A program made the translations under genes and the position numbers. The notes below the pieces were generated by a model. That model worked only from the letters and a program-made list of their open reading frames with translations. It did not search any database and had not been told where the DNA came from. Source: Streptomyces rugosispiralis (GTDB lineage Bacteria; Actinomycetota; Actinomycetes; Streptomycetales; Streptomycetaceae). From it: a DNA stretch of 64,000 nucleotides. Below, piece by piece: positions 8,404 through 16,952 of this stretch. How positions within the stretch are numbered: the stretch's first letter is position 1; each line of letters begins with the position of its first letter. Location of the stretch: NCBI RefSeq assembly GCF_024505145.1, contig NZ_JANIAA010000027.1, positions 62,001 through 126,000 of the forward strand. Reading direction: 5' to 3'.

Positions 8404-9384
8404 TCAACCGCCGGGTGCGATCGGGAGGATGGGGATCCGCTCCCGGCGGCAGTAGGTGGCGGGGCGGCGTATGGCCTGATGGAGTTTGCGCCAATTGTTC
8501 ATGGTGCGGAGCAGTCCGTCGTCCGGTGCGCTGTGCCAGAAGCGGTTCTCGTCCTGGCGTCCGAGGACAGGGCAGAACAGGGATACCGCGAGGGTGATGC
8601 GGTCGCCGCGGGTTACGGGGGTGACGGCGTGGTAGACACGGCTGCCCCGGGTGAACATGGTGTCTCCGACGTGCTGGAAAGGCGCGGTGTGCACCTGTGC
8701 GTGTGCGGGCCCTTTGGCGGTGATCTCTGCACGGCGGGTGTCGAAGTCGCGCGGGTGGCCGCGGTAGTAGATGTAGTCGCCGCCTGCGTGTTCCTCGTGG
8801 TCGGAGAGGGTCATGGTGAAGACGTAGTTCATTCCGTCAAGGTGCCATTTGGCCACCGGTGCGGCTTGTGTCGGATCGGAGGGCGGTCCGTAGTAGTTGA
8901 TCTGGACACCGGCATCGCGCAGAGGATGCGGGATCAGAGGGACTCCGACCACGCCGGACACTGCGTGCAGGAAGCCGGGGTCGCGGGCCATGGCGTGAAC
9001 GAACGGGGAGAGCGCTTCGACGCCGCGTAAGCGGTGGGAGACGACGTAGTCGTTGTGCGGGGCGTACGGCTTCAGGCCCCTGCAGATGGCGCGCAGTGCC
9101 TGCGCGCCGTCGGATGTGAGCAGTTGGATGGGGCCGGCCATGGCGAGGTCATCGCGTATCCCGGCGCGGCCGTGGAGTTCATCGGTGCTGTAGCCGAAGT
9201 CGGCCATGCGGGCGGTGATGGCGGGTGCGGGATCCGCGTGCGCGACGTAGGCGGAGTTCCACGGCGGTTCATGGACAGCGTCAGGGCCGGTGGCCCGGGG
9301 GTCGGGATGCAAGGAGCGCTTGAGGCGATCCAGCCCGGTGGTGATCGCGGCGACCCGCGTCTCCTGGGATGCCTGCGCGGTCAT
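8404..9384 (-). CDS. 2-oxoglutarate/Fe(II)-dependent dioxygenase
   Basis: A 326-residue protein with a double-stranded beta-helix core. The iron facial triad is visible as H181 and D183 in KWHLDGMNY and H252 in SRVYHAVTP; R262 (RGDRITLAVSL) is the expected 2-oxoglutarate-binding Arg. An Asp rather than a small residue in the HxD motif points to hydroxylation, not halogenation. Its ATG overlaps the stop of the next gene upstream as ATGA, so the pair is translationally coupled. Substrate is unknown; a free or carrier-linked amino acid is plausible given the nearby LysE exporter. Confidence 0.85.
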   Translation of the reverse strand: MTAQASQETRVAAITTGLDRLKRSLHPDPRATGPDAVHEPPWNSAYVAHADPAPAITARMADFGYSTDELHGRAGIRDDLAMAGPIQLLTSDGAQALRAICRGLKPYAPHNDYVVSHRLRGVEALSPFVHAMARDPGFLHAVSGVVGVPLIPHPLRDAGVQINYYGPPSDPTQAAPVAKWHLDGMNYVFTMTLSDHEEHAGGDYIYYRGHPRDFDTRRAEITAKGPAHAQVHTAPFQHVGDTMFTRGSRVYHAVTPVTRGDRITLAVSLFCPVLGRQDENRFWHSAPDDGLLRTMNNWRKLHQAIRRPATYCRRERIPILPIAPGG

Positions 9385-10175
9385 GCTGTGCTCCTCATGG
9401 TCGGGGTCAGGCGTGCGCGGTAGCGGTCGGCTTGGTACTGCTGGTCACGTAGCCACTCATCGCGGACGGCGTCGAGCGGATCGTCGAGCAGGAGCCGTGC
9501 CAGGCTGTTGCCGTCCTTCCACGGCTCGGCGGCCGAGCGCATCACCAGCACCAAAGTGATGCGCTCCCCGTCCTCCAGGGGCTGGGCGGTGTGCAGCAGG
9601 CGTCGGCCCTGCATCAGGACCGCGTGTCCGGTGCGCTGAGGGACGCGGGCGTGCCGCTGTGAAGGCAGGGTCTGGCCTCGCTGGAGGGCCCACCGGCCGT
9701 GCTCGGGAGTCCCCTGGTAGATCAAAGTGGCCCCTCCCTGGGCGTTCCCGCTGGTATACAGCGGGATCAGTTCCACCATGGCGGCCCCGTCGGTGTGGTG
9801 CTCGATGGGCACTTCTCCTGGCTGGTAGAAATTGATGTGAGAGGCAGCCCGGGTGATCGGGTACGGTTCCAGCTCGACGCCGGCCAGGTCACTGAGCGTC
9901 TTCAAGCGGGTCCGGTCGTACATCAGGTCCTGGACCGCTGGTATGAGCTCATGCGCAGCGCGCAGGTGCCGCAGTTTCAAATAGCGGTCGGCGCTGCGGG
10001 CTTCCCACTCGTACTCGGCGACACGGCGGGCCTCGTTGAGGATGTCCTCCAGCAGGTCTTCCGGGTAGCCGTGGACGTAGCGGACGTAGCCCAGTGGTGA
10101 GACGGCGTCCACGTCGCGTTCTTGACCGGTGACGCTGCTCAGGTCACGTTGTTCGAGGATGCGCAGCACGGTCAC
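9381..10175 (-). CDS. Second 2-oxoglutarate/Fe(II)-dependent dioxygenase
   Basis: A 264-residue protein with HxD at H127/D129 (IEHHTDGAA), distal H195 (RRLLHTAQP) and R205 (DGERITLVLVM), the full 2OG-oxygenase ligand set. It is only distantly similar to the neighbouring oxygenase. The GTG at 10175 overlaps the TGA of the upstream gene (GTGA), and its own stop overlaps the downstream ATG, so three genes form one coupled unit. A second GTG two codons downstream has better ribosome-site spacing and could be used instead. I infer two successive oxidations of one substrate. Confidence 0.83.
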   Translation of the reverse strand: MTVLRILEQRDLSSVTGQERDVDAVSPLGYVRYVHGYPEDLLEDILNEARRVAEYEWEARSADRYLKLRHLRAAHELIPAVQDLMYDRTRLKTLSDLAGVELEPYPITRAASHINFYQPGEVPIEHHTDGAAMVELIPLYTSGNAQGGATLIYQGTPEHGRWALQRGQTLPSQRHARVPQRTGHAVLMQGRRLLHTAQPLEDGERITLVLVMRSAAEPWKDGNSLARLLLDDPLDAVRDEWLRDQQYQADRYRARLTPTMRSTA

Positions 10176-10624
10176 TTCCTCTCGTCGAGAGTGATGACGG
10201 CGCTGAGGGAGTGTCCCGTCCCCAGCCCGCTGGCGAGTCCGTGTTCGACTGCTCGCAGGCCCCGCGCGAGCATGGGCCCCGCGACCGCGGGTGGCAGTGG
10301 CCGCGCCGTGCCGTTTGCCTCCGCTGCGTCCAGCACGTCGTTCCACCGCGCCGCGAACCTCCCGAAGAAGGCTTGGATGGCCTCGGGCGCGGACTGATCG
10401 ACGACGGGGGGCCGTAACTGGCCGGTGGGGACCATCTCCCCGTCTTCCAAACGGTTGATCAAGGTGCGGTACGGCGGTAGTCCCGGATTGAAGTCTCCGG
10501 TGGCGGTATGCCTGCCGACCATGACCGATCGGTCGAACAGCTGCTGCCGCTCGATACGGCAGTCAGCAGCCGCGGCGGCCGAGCGGACGCAGGTGCTGAT
10601 GCTGTGCGCGTCCCAGAAGGTCAT
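10172..10624 (-). CDS. Conserved-looking hypothetical protein of the 2OG cassette
   Basis: Not recognised. The frame encodes 150 residues from ATG 10624, chosen because AAGAGGTG sits five bases upstream; the open frame continues further upstream without another convincing start. The protein begins MTFWDAHSISTCVRSA, has few charged clusters, no membrane segment and no metal motif I can name, and ends GHSLSAVITLDERK. Its stop overlaps the start of the second 2OG oxygenase, so it is the promoter-proximal gene of the coupled cassette. It could be a substrate-binding or partner protein for the oxygenases; that is inference from context only. Confidence 0.6.
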   Translation of the reverse strand: MTFWDAHSISTCVRSAAAAADCRIERQQLFDRSVMVGRHTATGDFNPGLPPYRTLINRLEDGEMVPTGQLRPPVVDQSAPEAIQAFFGRFAARWNDVLDAAEANGTARPLPPAVAGPMLARGLRAVEHGLASGLGTGHSLSAVITLDERK

Positions 10625-10872
10625 GGGCACCTCTTGGGCGCGCTCATCGCTCCGGAAGAAGCTCATCCGATACGGCCAGCGGGAACGTTTCCACTGGGGC
10701 GCCCATTCGAGGGAGTACCGCCCCAGGACGTCGATGACGACTATGGACCTGGTCCGGTTGCGGCGCACTGTGGAGAACAGCCTGATCAAAGCCCTGCGTA
10801 CCCGCTGGCCCGGGGCTGATTGTCGCAACCACGCGCCGTACGAGCCACTAGCTCGCGTGGATACTGACCGCC

Positions 10873-11094
10873 ATGGCAGAAGGCTCCGATCCGCAGCAGG
10901 ACGTCACCTACCGAGCCCCGGTCGGCTCCGTCGACCTCAAGGCGTTCGACGACGACGGCAACTCGTACGAGATCCATGCGTGCCACGACTGCCTGCCGTG
11001 GCACGCCGAGGTCGTGGTTGTGGAAGGGGAGGTCCTCGTCAGGGAGTGGCATGCCGTCGGATGTCCGCAGTTCCAAGAGCTGATCCAGGGCTGA
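10873..11094 (+). CDS. Small hypothetical protein with CxxC motif
   Basis: A 73-residue acidic protein starting at ATG 10873, with CHDC near residue 37 and a further Cys near the end (GCPQFQEL). It lacks a clear ribosome site. Coding character is good and it is divergent from the 2OG cassette across about 250 bases. The Cys and His arrangement (ACHDCLPWH) could bind a metal, but no family was recognised. Confidence 0.55.
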   Translation: MAEGSDPQQDVTYRAPVGSVDLKAFDDDGNSYEIHACHDCLPWHAEVVVVEGEVLVREWHAVGCPQFQELIQG

Positions 11095-11130
11095 GACGCC
11101 AATTCATCATCAGGGTCGGGACACACTTTG

Positions 11131-12273
11131 ATGGGCGATGATATTGCGGTGAGTCTGGACTTGAGCAACTACGAACTCCGCTGGCCCACATCGCTGTTCG
11201 TGTCCGAGGGCGAACGCATCCTCCGATCCACGAGCTCCTGGCAGGACCGGGCGAAATGGCTCATGACGGAGGCTCTGGCCGGCACAACCGCAGTCGCTGA
11301 CTTTGAGGACCTGCCTAACCACACCGAGCCGACAGCCGATTGCTGGGCGACTACCACCGGCTGGGGCACCAAACGGGCCGTGATGGACCAGCACGACTGG
11401 TTCACGGAGCTCATCAACCGGGCGCCCGAGCTCAGGCACGCTGCCGCCCCGCGGCCGTACTGGCCGCAGCGCCGTGGCAACGGGCTCGCCCATGACGGAA
11501 GTACCGCACGGGACACCCGGCGTGACTTCGCGCGGCTCATCGGCGAGTTCGCCGACCGCGGCTACCTGGTTGAGGTGTTCGGCGAGGAATGCGTCGACGA
11601 TTACAGTGAGCTGCCCGACGCTTCCGAGGTGATCGACAGGCGCCTCGGCATCCCCGACCTGTGGCCTCTGGCGCCGGAGACGTGGGACGAAGACACCTTC
11701 TACGGGCTGATCGAGGTCTTCCACGACCTCGTGAGCCGCCCCCGCATGCGGCGCTACCACTCCTACAGCGGCTGCGGATGGCACCACTCGGAGTTCCACA
11801 ACGGCCCGGCACGCGTCCTGCACCGGTGGAAGGTCAACCAGCTGCTGCGCGAGGCTGGCATCGAGTACGAACTGGCCGCCGAAGGCGAGGACCTCGGGCA
11901 CCTGGTCGCCGTCACTGACGACGCCCGCAGCCAGCTGGTGCACCGCATCCTCAACGACAGCCCGCCCGACACTACCGCCGGCGTTCGCCACGCCATCGCC
12001 CTCTTCCGCGCACGTGACACGTCGGCTGAGAGCAAGAGATCAGCGATCTTCAACCTCGCCCGGATCCTCGAGGAGCGCCGCGCCTTGATCAAGGAGCACC
12101 TCGGGAAGGACGAAGGCGCCCTGTTCGAGATCGCCAACCGGTTCGACCTGCGCCACCGCCGGGCCGACCAGCGCGGCGAGTACGACGAAGCGTTCCTCGA
12201 CTGGATCTTCTGGTGGTACCTGGCCACGGTAGAGCTCACCAACCGGCTGATCGCATCGCGGAACCTCGCCTGA
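11131..12273 (+). CDS. Hypothetical protein with HEPN/Abi-like C-terminal helices
   Basis: A 380-residue protein not assigned to a named family. The N-terminal half is mixed; the central part holds RYHSYSGCGWHHSEFHNGPA, and the C-terminal 110 residues are helical and charged (RILEERRALIKEHLGKDEG, then RADQRGEYDEAFLDWIFWWY). The tail recalls HEPN/abortive-infection accessory proteins, but the resemblance is weak. ATG at 11131 is used; a GTG at 11149 is an alternative. It stands alone between short hypotheticals. Confidence 0.65.
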   Translation: MGDDIAVSLDLSNYELRWPTSLFVSEGERILRSTSSWQDRAKWLMTEALAGTTAVADFEDLPNHTEPTADCWATTTGWGTKRAVMDQHDWFTELINRAPELRHAAAPRPYWPQRRGNGLAHDGSTARDTRRDFARLIGEFADRGYLVEVFGEECVDDYSELPDASEVIDRRLGIPDLWPLAPETWDEDTFYGLIEVFHDLVSRPRMRRYHSYSGCGWHHSEFHNGPARVLHRWKVNQLLREAGIEYELAAEGEDLGHLVAVTDDARSQLVHRILNDSPPDTTAGVRHAIALFRARDTSAESKRSAIFNLARILEERRALIKEHLGKDEGALFEIANRFDLRHRRADQRGEYDEAFLDWIFWWYLATVELTNRLIASRNLA

Positions 12274-12428
12274 GACGGCGAATCAGCCGTTTCGACCGCC
12301 GCACTGCACAGGCTGCACAGCCGGGCGTGCTGGGCGGTGTCCAAGGTGCGCTCCAGCATCAGCGCTGGGGCGCCGGGCGAAAGGCCGGCGCCGTTGCTGC
12401 GGCTGCCGACCAGGACCCGCAGGCGAGA

Positions 12429-12989
12429 TCACAACGGAGCGTTCCGTCGCGTCTCTTCTGCAGCGACCCTTTCGTCCTCGATTGCGGCTTCGCGTGCCTC
12501 CCGAAGTCTCTGAACGGTAGGGCCCGGAGGTGGCAAGGGGCTGTCCGGCTTCTGGAGGAATGCCTCGATACTGTCGATCGCGTATTGGGTGGCACCAGTC
12601 ACGACTTCGTGTGGCCAGGCGTGCGGCTGCAGCCGGTTCCAGTCGTTGAGCAGGGAACACACGTCGCGGATCCTGGCTCGGAGCTCGGGTGGATCCAGGC
12701 GGAGAGCCGCCAGCTGGATCCGGAGTACGTGTTCTCGAAGTGTCTTGTCCCAGGCCAAGTGTTCCTGGGCTGGAGTGTGTCGATGCGGAAGCGACTCCTC
12801 ATGGCGGATGATGACGAAGAACTCTTCCGCGATGCGTTCGATGCTGGCCTCTCGCAGGGCAGTGCGACGGTTCCTTTCGGCGCTCTTCTCGTTTTGCTTC
12901 TGCTGCCAAATGACGCCGCCCAGGGAGACGACGGCACCAGCGAGGGTCGCGACGAAGGCGATGAGAGCTGTTGCCAGGTCTGATTCCAC
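12429..12989 (-). CDS. Membrane-anchored hypothetical protein
   Basis: About 186 residues from GTG 12989. A single N-terminal hydrophobic helix (ATALIAFVATLAGAVVSLGG) is followed by a charged coiled-coil-like stretch (QQKQNEKSAERNRRTALREA) and a helical soluble domain rich in Arg and Glu. This is the layout of many small Streptomyces membrane-anchored proteins of unknown role. The gene is convergent with the preceding one. Start choice is uncertain, because a better ribosome site serves an out-of-frame ATG at about 13000. Confidence 0.6.
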   Translation of the reverse strand: MESDLATALIAFVATLAGAVVSLGGVIWQQKQNEKSAERNRRTALREASIERIAEEFFVIIRHEESLPHRHTPAQEHLAWDKTLREHVLRIQLAALRLDPPELRARIRDVCSLLNDWNRLQPHAWPHEVVTGATQYAIDSIEAFLQKPDSPLPPPGPTVQRLREAREAAIEDERVAAEETRRNAPL

Positions 12990-13052
12990 GCCGACATTGT
13001 GATGCCCTCTTGCCGGGGGCAAGCGCGGTTGAAGAAGAGCCACCACCTCAAC

Positions 13053-13077
13053 GCTGTGAGCCTGTGAGGCTCACAGC
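13053..13077. terminator. Perfect hairpin, 11-base arms, 3-base loop
   Basis: GCTGTGAGCCT at 13053-13063 pairs perfectly with AGGCTCACAGC at 13067-13077 around a GTG loop. No T-tract follows on either strand. It lies about 64 bases upstream of the start of the membrane-anchored hypothetical gene, so it could equally be a terminator for something further right or a regulatory structure. Confidence 0.4.
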
Positions 13078-13524
13078 CCATTTCCCCAGGTAGATGCGGT
13101 GTGCTGTAAGGGTGTGAGGCTGTGAGACGGGGCTCGCGGCCATGCCGTCAGTGACCTCTAGTGACCTCTGAGTGCGCGTGTTTTCGAACTCCTCTCGTCT
13201 AAAGTTGGCTGATTTGTTGGAATACCGCTGGCGAGATAGCGAACTCGGCGCTTCTCTCCCCTGAGAGCCCATCGCCTCTGTGTCTGGGGTGCTCCGGGAC
13301 GGGCCGCAACAGCCCCGTTCGCGTGTGTGCGCTGAGGTGTGAATAAGTGCACCGGTCGGCCCGATGAGTGTCAGTAGTGCGCGTTTGCAGGCGCGAGTCA
13401 CCATGCGCTCGCCCAGAGGAGTGAATGAACAATCTGCCTATTGCGGCCACAGATTAGTTCGGTGGTTACTCATCTAATGAAGGTATCCGAGTGAGCGGGT
13501 TGCGCTTCCGGGGTGTGATTTGCG

Positions 13525-13560
13525 GTGATCTATTCGTGGCCGTAGCCACTAATAGATCAC
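13525..13560. promoter_or_regulatory. 16-base inverted repeat upstream of TIG gene
   Basis: GTGATCTATTCGTGGC (13525-13540) and GCCACTAATAGATCAC (13545-13560) are complementary except for one base, with a four-base CGTA loop. The structure ends 61 bases before the TIG gene start, so it is either a leader hairpin, a terminator protecting the gene, or an operator. There is no run of T residues after it. Confidence 0.5.
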
Positions 13561-13621
13561 GGGTGGACCCACGGTCTTGCGTAATCCGTCTCGCGACTCG
13601 CGTCAAATCAAAGGAGACGCC

Positions 13622-14413
13622 ATGGCGCCCGTCATCACGTCGATTAGCCCTACCCAGAGTCATCACGCTGTCCCCATGACCATCACCGGAACGGGGCTGT
13701 CGTCCGTGATCAGGGTCAATTTCGGCACCAGGCCAGTCACGCCGACCAGTGTCACCAGCACGACCGTGACCTGCATGATCCCGGAACTCCCTGCCGGTCA
13801 GTACAACGTCTCTGTATTCACGGGGAGTCTGACCAGCAACTCGCTGCCGTTCTACTACATTGGCCCGCCAAAAGTTACTTCCCTGACCCCCAGCACGGGG
13901 CCTCTCGCCGCCACGTCCCTGTCCGTCTTCGGTGAAAATCTGGTTACCACGACCTCCGTGGCCTTCGGCGATGCGGGGATCGCAAGTGACGTGGTCATCA
14001 CATCAAACACCACGCTCACTGTGATGTCTCCTGAGCATGCGCCCCTTGAGCCCGGTACCTGCACAGACACTGTGGACGTCGTTGTCACTACTGCTGGCGG
14101 CACCAGCTTCTCCACTGGCGCAGGGAGTCAGTACACCTATTACGACGCCCCGGTGGTCACAGGTATGCGGCCTTCGTCGGCCTCAGTCGGCTCAACTTTC
14201 ACGATCTCCGGTTCCTGCTTGCTGGACGCCACCAGGGTGACCTTCACTCCAACCGCAGGAGGTCAATTGGTCCAAGCCGACTACGTTGTCCTCTCTCCCG
14301 CGCAGATCAGCGCCATCGTCCCCCCCCACCTTTCTCAGAACACCTACAACGTCAGGGTCACCACTCCAGGTGGTCAAAGCCCCATCACCCCCGAGGCGGT
14401 ATTCACAGTCTGA
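13622..14413 (+). CDS. Three-domain IPT/TIG protein
   Basis: A 263-residue protein made almost entirely of three IPT/TIG immunoglobulin-like domains, about 1-82, 83-176 and 177-263. Each opens with the family pattern (PVITSISPTQ, PKVTSLTPST, PVVTGMRPSS) followed by a GTGL/GENL/GSCL turn. A strong AAAGGAG site precedes ATG 13622. There is no signal peptide, so it is either cytosolic or exported by a non-Sec route; in phage-tail-like injection systems such domains occur on tail spikes and loaded effectors, but none of that machinery is visible here. Codon use is less GC-biased than its neighbours, suggesting transfer. Confidence 0.88.
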   Translation: MAPVITSISPTQSHHAVPMTITGTGLSSVIRVNFGTRPVTPTSVTSTTVTCMIPELPAGQYNVSVFTGSLTSNSLPFYYIGPPKVTSLTPSTGPLAATSLSVFGENLVTTTSVAFGDAGIASDVVITSNTTLTVMSPEHAPLEPGTCTDTVDVVVTTAGGTSFSTGAGSQYTYYDAPVVTGMRPSSASVGSTFTISGSCLLDATRVTFTPTAGGQLVQADYVVLSPAQISAIVPPHLSQNTYNVRVTTPGGQSPITPEAVFTV

Positions 14414-14577
14414 TCGGCTGACGTGCGCGGTTCCGCATCATGTGGCTGTCTCAGCAAGCCGAAACACAGATACAGAAGGGCTGGAACTGGTTTCGGGCCT
14501 TAGCCTCGGCATGCCACGCATGGTCCCAGCTCAACCCATCCGGGAGGAGGGAACGGCTTCGCTGAGAGAATCACTGG

Positions 14578-15027
14578 ATGACCAGCGATGAGATCCGCTT
14601 CGACTGCCGGCACCGTGGCGACGGCGGCGCGCTCGTGATCGTCCCCCGCATCAACGGAGCACCACTCACCGAGCTGATCGACGGGTTCGAGATCGCGGCC
14701 GGGATGCAGCCCGCAGGCGACGCCTACGGCGGGCTGATCCCGCAGTTCTTCCGGTTCGGCCCGATACAGGACCATTTCCTCGGACGGTCCACCAACGCGA
14801 TGGGGCCGAAGACACCCGTTCTCGGTTGTGAATGCGGCGAGTGGGGATGCTGGCCGCTCATGGCCCGCATCACCGCGACAGCCGACCTCGTGATCTGGGA
14901 CTCCTTCGAGCAACCGCACCGCAAGACTCGCGACTACGTGGCATTCGGTCCGTTCCAGTTCGACCGTCACCAATACGATGACGCCTTGCGGGCCCTGAAC
15001 GCCGCAATCGGCTCCGACGAGACGTGA
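14578..15027 (+). CDS. Conserved hypothetical protein with CxCxxxxC motif
   Basis: A 149-residue protein starting at ATG 14578, with no clear signal or membrane segment. It has a Cys-rich turn (LGCECGEWGCWPLMARI) flanked by aromatic beta-rich sequence and a C-terminal HQYDDALRALN helix. The pattern resembles a group of small actinomycete proteins of unknown function. The three Cys could form a metal site. It appears monocistronic. Confidence 0.62.
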   Translation: MTSDEIRFDCRHRGDGGALVIVPRINGAPLTELIDGFEIAAGMQPAGDAYGGLIPQFFRFGPIQDHFLGRSTNAMGPKTPVLGCECGEWGCWPLMARITATADLVIWDSFEQPHRKTRDYVAFGPFQFDRHQYDDALRALNAAIGSDET

Positions 15028-15047
15028 TCCGCACCCGCCAACGCTAG

Positions 15048-15296
15048 TTCAGAGAAGCTTGTGTCAGATGCTCGCTCCTCCGGCCTGATCCAGCCCAACG
15101 GGCACGGCTTGCCGAGATCCGCGACAACTTGATCACCCGAATCGCCGAAGCCGAGACCGAAGGCTGGCTCGGCGAGGTCGAGGGTCTCCAGGTCAGTCTG
15201 GCTGGCGCTGGGGAGAAGCTTCGCCAGCTCGATCGGGGCCACGGGCAGCATTCGGCCGTGGACCTTGGCATCCCCACCACGCGTCGTGATCGATGA
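15048..15296 (+). pseudogene. Integrase-like C-terminal tail fragment, copy 1
   Basis: In frame from 15048 the translation reads FREACVRCSLLRPDPAQRAR, LAEIRDNLITRIAEAETEGW and LGEVEGLQVSLAGAGEKLRQ before a TGA at 15296. It has no start and no upstream catalytic domain. From memory this Cys-x-x-Cys plus helical tail matches the C-terminal part of actinomycete integrase or transposon-recombinase proteins; the exact family is uncertain. A second copy lies at 16394-16636, on the far side of the phosphotransferase gene. Confidence 0.6.
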
Positions 15297-15362
15297 ACCT
15301 ACGAAGGTGAGCTGCCGCATGGCCCTCAACCAAGGTCGAGAACAAGTTCAAAGAAGCGCGCA

Positions 15363-16260
15363 TCAAACGCCCTTCAGAACACGGTCAAGTGCCGCCCGGC
15401 CTACAGGTCCCCAGTGCGGCTTGCCGCCGGGAAGGCCCCGATCTCCGTTCTGCCCCATGAGCATCAGAAAGAGGCTCTTCATCGCGGCCAGCCCGCGGGC
15501 GCGCCGGATCGCCGACTCGTCTGCATGCGCGTACGTGACGAAGAACCGTGCGGCCGTGCCCGCGGGCAGCAGCACCCACGCGGCGGCGAGGTCCCACGCC
15601 GGGATCGCCGGCGAACACGTCACCGAAGTCGACGATGCCCGAGAGCGTTCCGTCCGAGACGACGACGTTCGCGGGATGCAGGTCGCCGTGCACCCACACC
15701 GGCGTGCCCTCCCACGCGGGGGCCGCAACGGCGTCATCCCAGACGGCCCGGACGTCGGCAGCGATGTCGTCGGGGGCAACGGCCTGGAAGAATTGCTCGA
15801 AGCCGTCCGTGCAGTTTTTGGGGTGGGCACCGCGGTCCGTAGCGATCGGCGCCTCGGCGGGCGCCTCCACATGGAGCGCCCGGAGGAAACCCGCCAGCGT
15901 GTCGGCCGCGTGGGCGCCGCGGCTGATCGAGCCGTGGTCCAGCGGCTCGCCGGGAACCCACGTCATCACGGTCCAGTGCTTGGGGAAGAGCTCGGACGGT
16001 TCACCGAACCGCACCGGGGTCGGCACCGGGAGCGGCAGGCGCGGAGCCAGCACGGGGAGCCACCGCCGCTCCTTGAGCTGGAGCTCCGGGGTGGGGTCCA
16101 TGCGCTGCATACGCACAGCCAGCTCATCTCCGAGGCGCCACATTTGGTTGCCCCAGCCGCCCGCCACCTCGCGGATGACCAGCCCTGCAAGGTCTGGATG
16201 TTGCTCCTGCAGCAGGTCACGGACCAGATCTGCGGTGATCTCGATCTCGGTGTCGGTCAT
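15363..16260 (-). pseudogene. Aminoglycoside phosphotransferase-like kinase, frameshifted
   Basis: The frame from ATG 16260 encodes a phosphotransferase with the nucleotide-binding N-lobe, catalytic loop VHGDLHPANVVV and metal-binding IVDFGD. Within the next conserved motif, which should read GDPAWDLAAAW, one extra base at about 15599-15603 shifts the frame. The correct C-terminus (AWDLAAAWVLLPAGTAARFF onward) continues in the neighbouring register to 15363. The unshifted product would lose the helical C-lobe. It may be a real pseudogene or a single-base read error in a C/G run. It is flanked by two integrase-tail fragments, so it may be mobile cargo. Substrate is unknown; these kinases are not all resistance enzymes. 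Confidence 0.82.
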
Positions 16261-16393
16261 GCGAAGCCACATTACTGAGGTGGCAGGCGGAACGGCTCTC
16301 GCTCTCCGGAACGTCTCGCTGTGATTCCTCTGGCATCACCAATTCGGTTCAGAGAGCTGCAGATCAGAGGCTTTGAACGGAACGGCCCCAAAG

Positions 16394-16636
16394 TTCAGAG
16401 AATCCTGCGTGCGCTGCTCACTGCTTCGACCAGACCCGGCACAACGCGGCCGCCTGGTGGAGATCCGCGACAACCTCCTCGACCGCATCGCCGAGGCAGA
16501 GCGGGAAGGCTGGCTCGGCGAAATCGAAGGACTCCAGGTCAGCCTGGCCGGAGCCCAGTCCAAGATCAGCCAGGTCGACAGGGCCTCCCGGACAGAGCCG
16601 GCGATGCTCGGCATGCCAGCCCGGAAACCCGTGTGA
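16394..16636 (+). pseudogene. Integrase-like C-terminal tail fragment, copy 2
   Basis: The translation FRESCVRCSLLRPDPAQRGR, LVEIRDNLLDRIAEAEREGW, LGEIEGLQVSLAGAQSKISQ parallels copy 1 along its whole length, with the nucleotide match starting at the same GTTCAGAGAA. An in-frame ATG at 16373 exists but the product lacks any catalytic domain. Copies 1 and 2 are in the same orientation and about 1.3 kb apart, with the phosphotransferase gene between them in the opposite orientation. Confidence 0.6.
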
Positions 16637-16952
16637 GCGCTGTATCCGCTGAACGCTCGCTCCTGCCGTCTCTCGGTCCTCCGCGCCGACCCCGTCCACC
16701 CCCGGCCAACAGGGCCGACCTGGTGGGAGGCATGAACCGGCGCTCGTGTCGATCCCCCCAGGGTGGGACAACGCTTCGCGTCAAAGTACTGCCTCCCGAG
16801 AAGCTCCTGCCTCCGCCCCACAAGGAGATAGGAGTTGAAACACTCACTTACTGACCTATTTAAGATCAGGACAGGCGTTCTCCTGGCTTATCAGCTCATC
16901 TCATTGCGAAGGATGACGGCTACTACCGGATTCGAGAAAGGATGTGCTCGGC
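16637..16952. other. Intergenic stretch before tectonin gene
   Basis: About 315 bases with no recognised gene. AAGGAGATAGGAG at 16819-16834 precedes a TTG that opens a short frame (MKHSLTDLFKIRTGVLLAYQ in the first codons) running into the tectonin gene in another register; it could be a leader peptide but has no homology I recognise. Confidence 0.35.

Larger units (their letters stand above)
13000..13621. other. Non-coding stretch rich in inverted and direct repeats
   Basis: No convincing gene in about 620 bases. The stretch is less GC-rich than its surroundings. It holds a perfect 11-base-arm hairpin (13053-13077), the tandem repeat GTGACCTCTA/GTGACCTCTG (13151-13170) and a long inverted repeat (13525-13560) just ahead of the TIG gene. 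Confidence 0.6.

Noticed and set aside
11131..12273. Considered calling this gene an abortive-infection system
   Set aside because: The HEPN-like resemblance is weak, the RxxxxH motif was not found convincingly, and there is no toxin-antitoxin layout.
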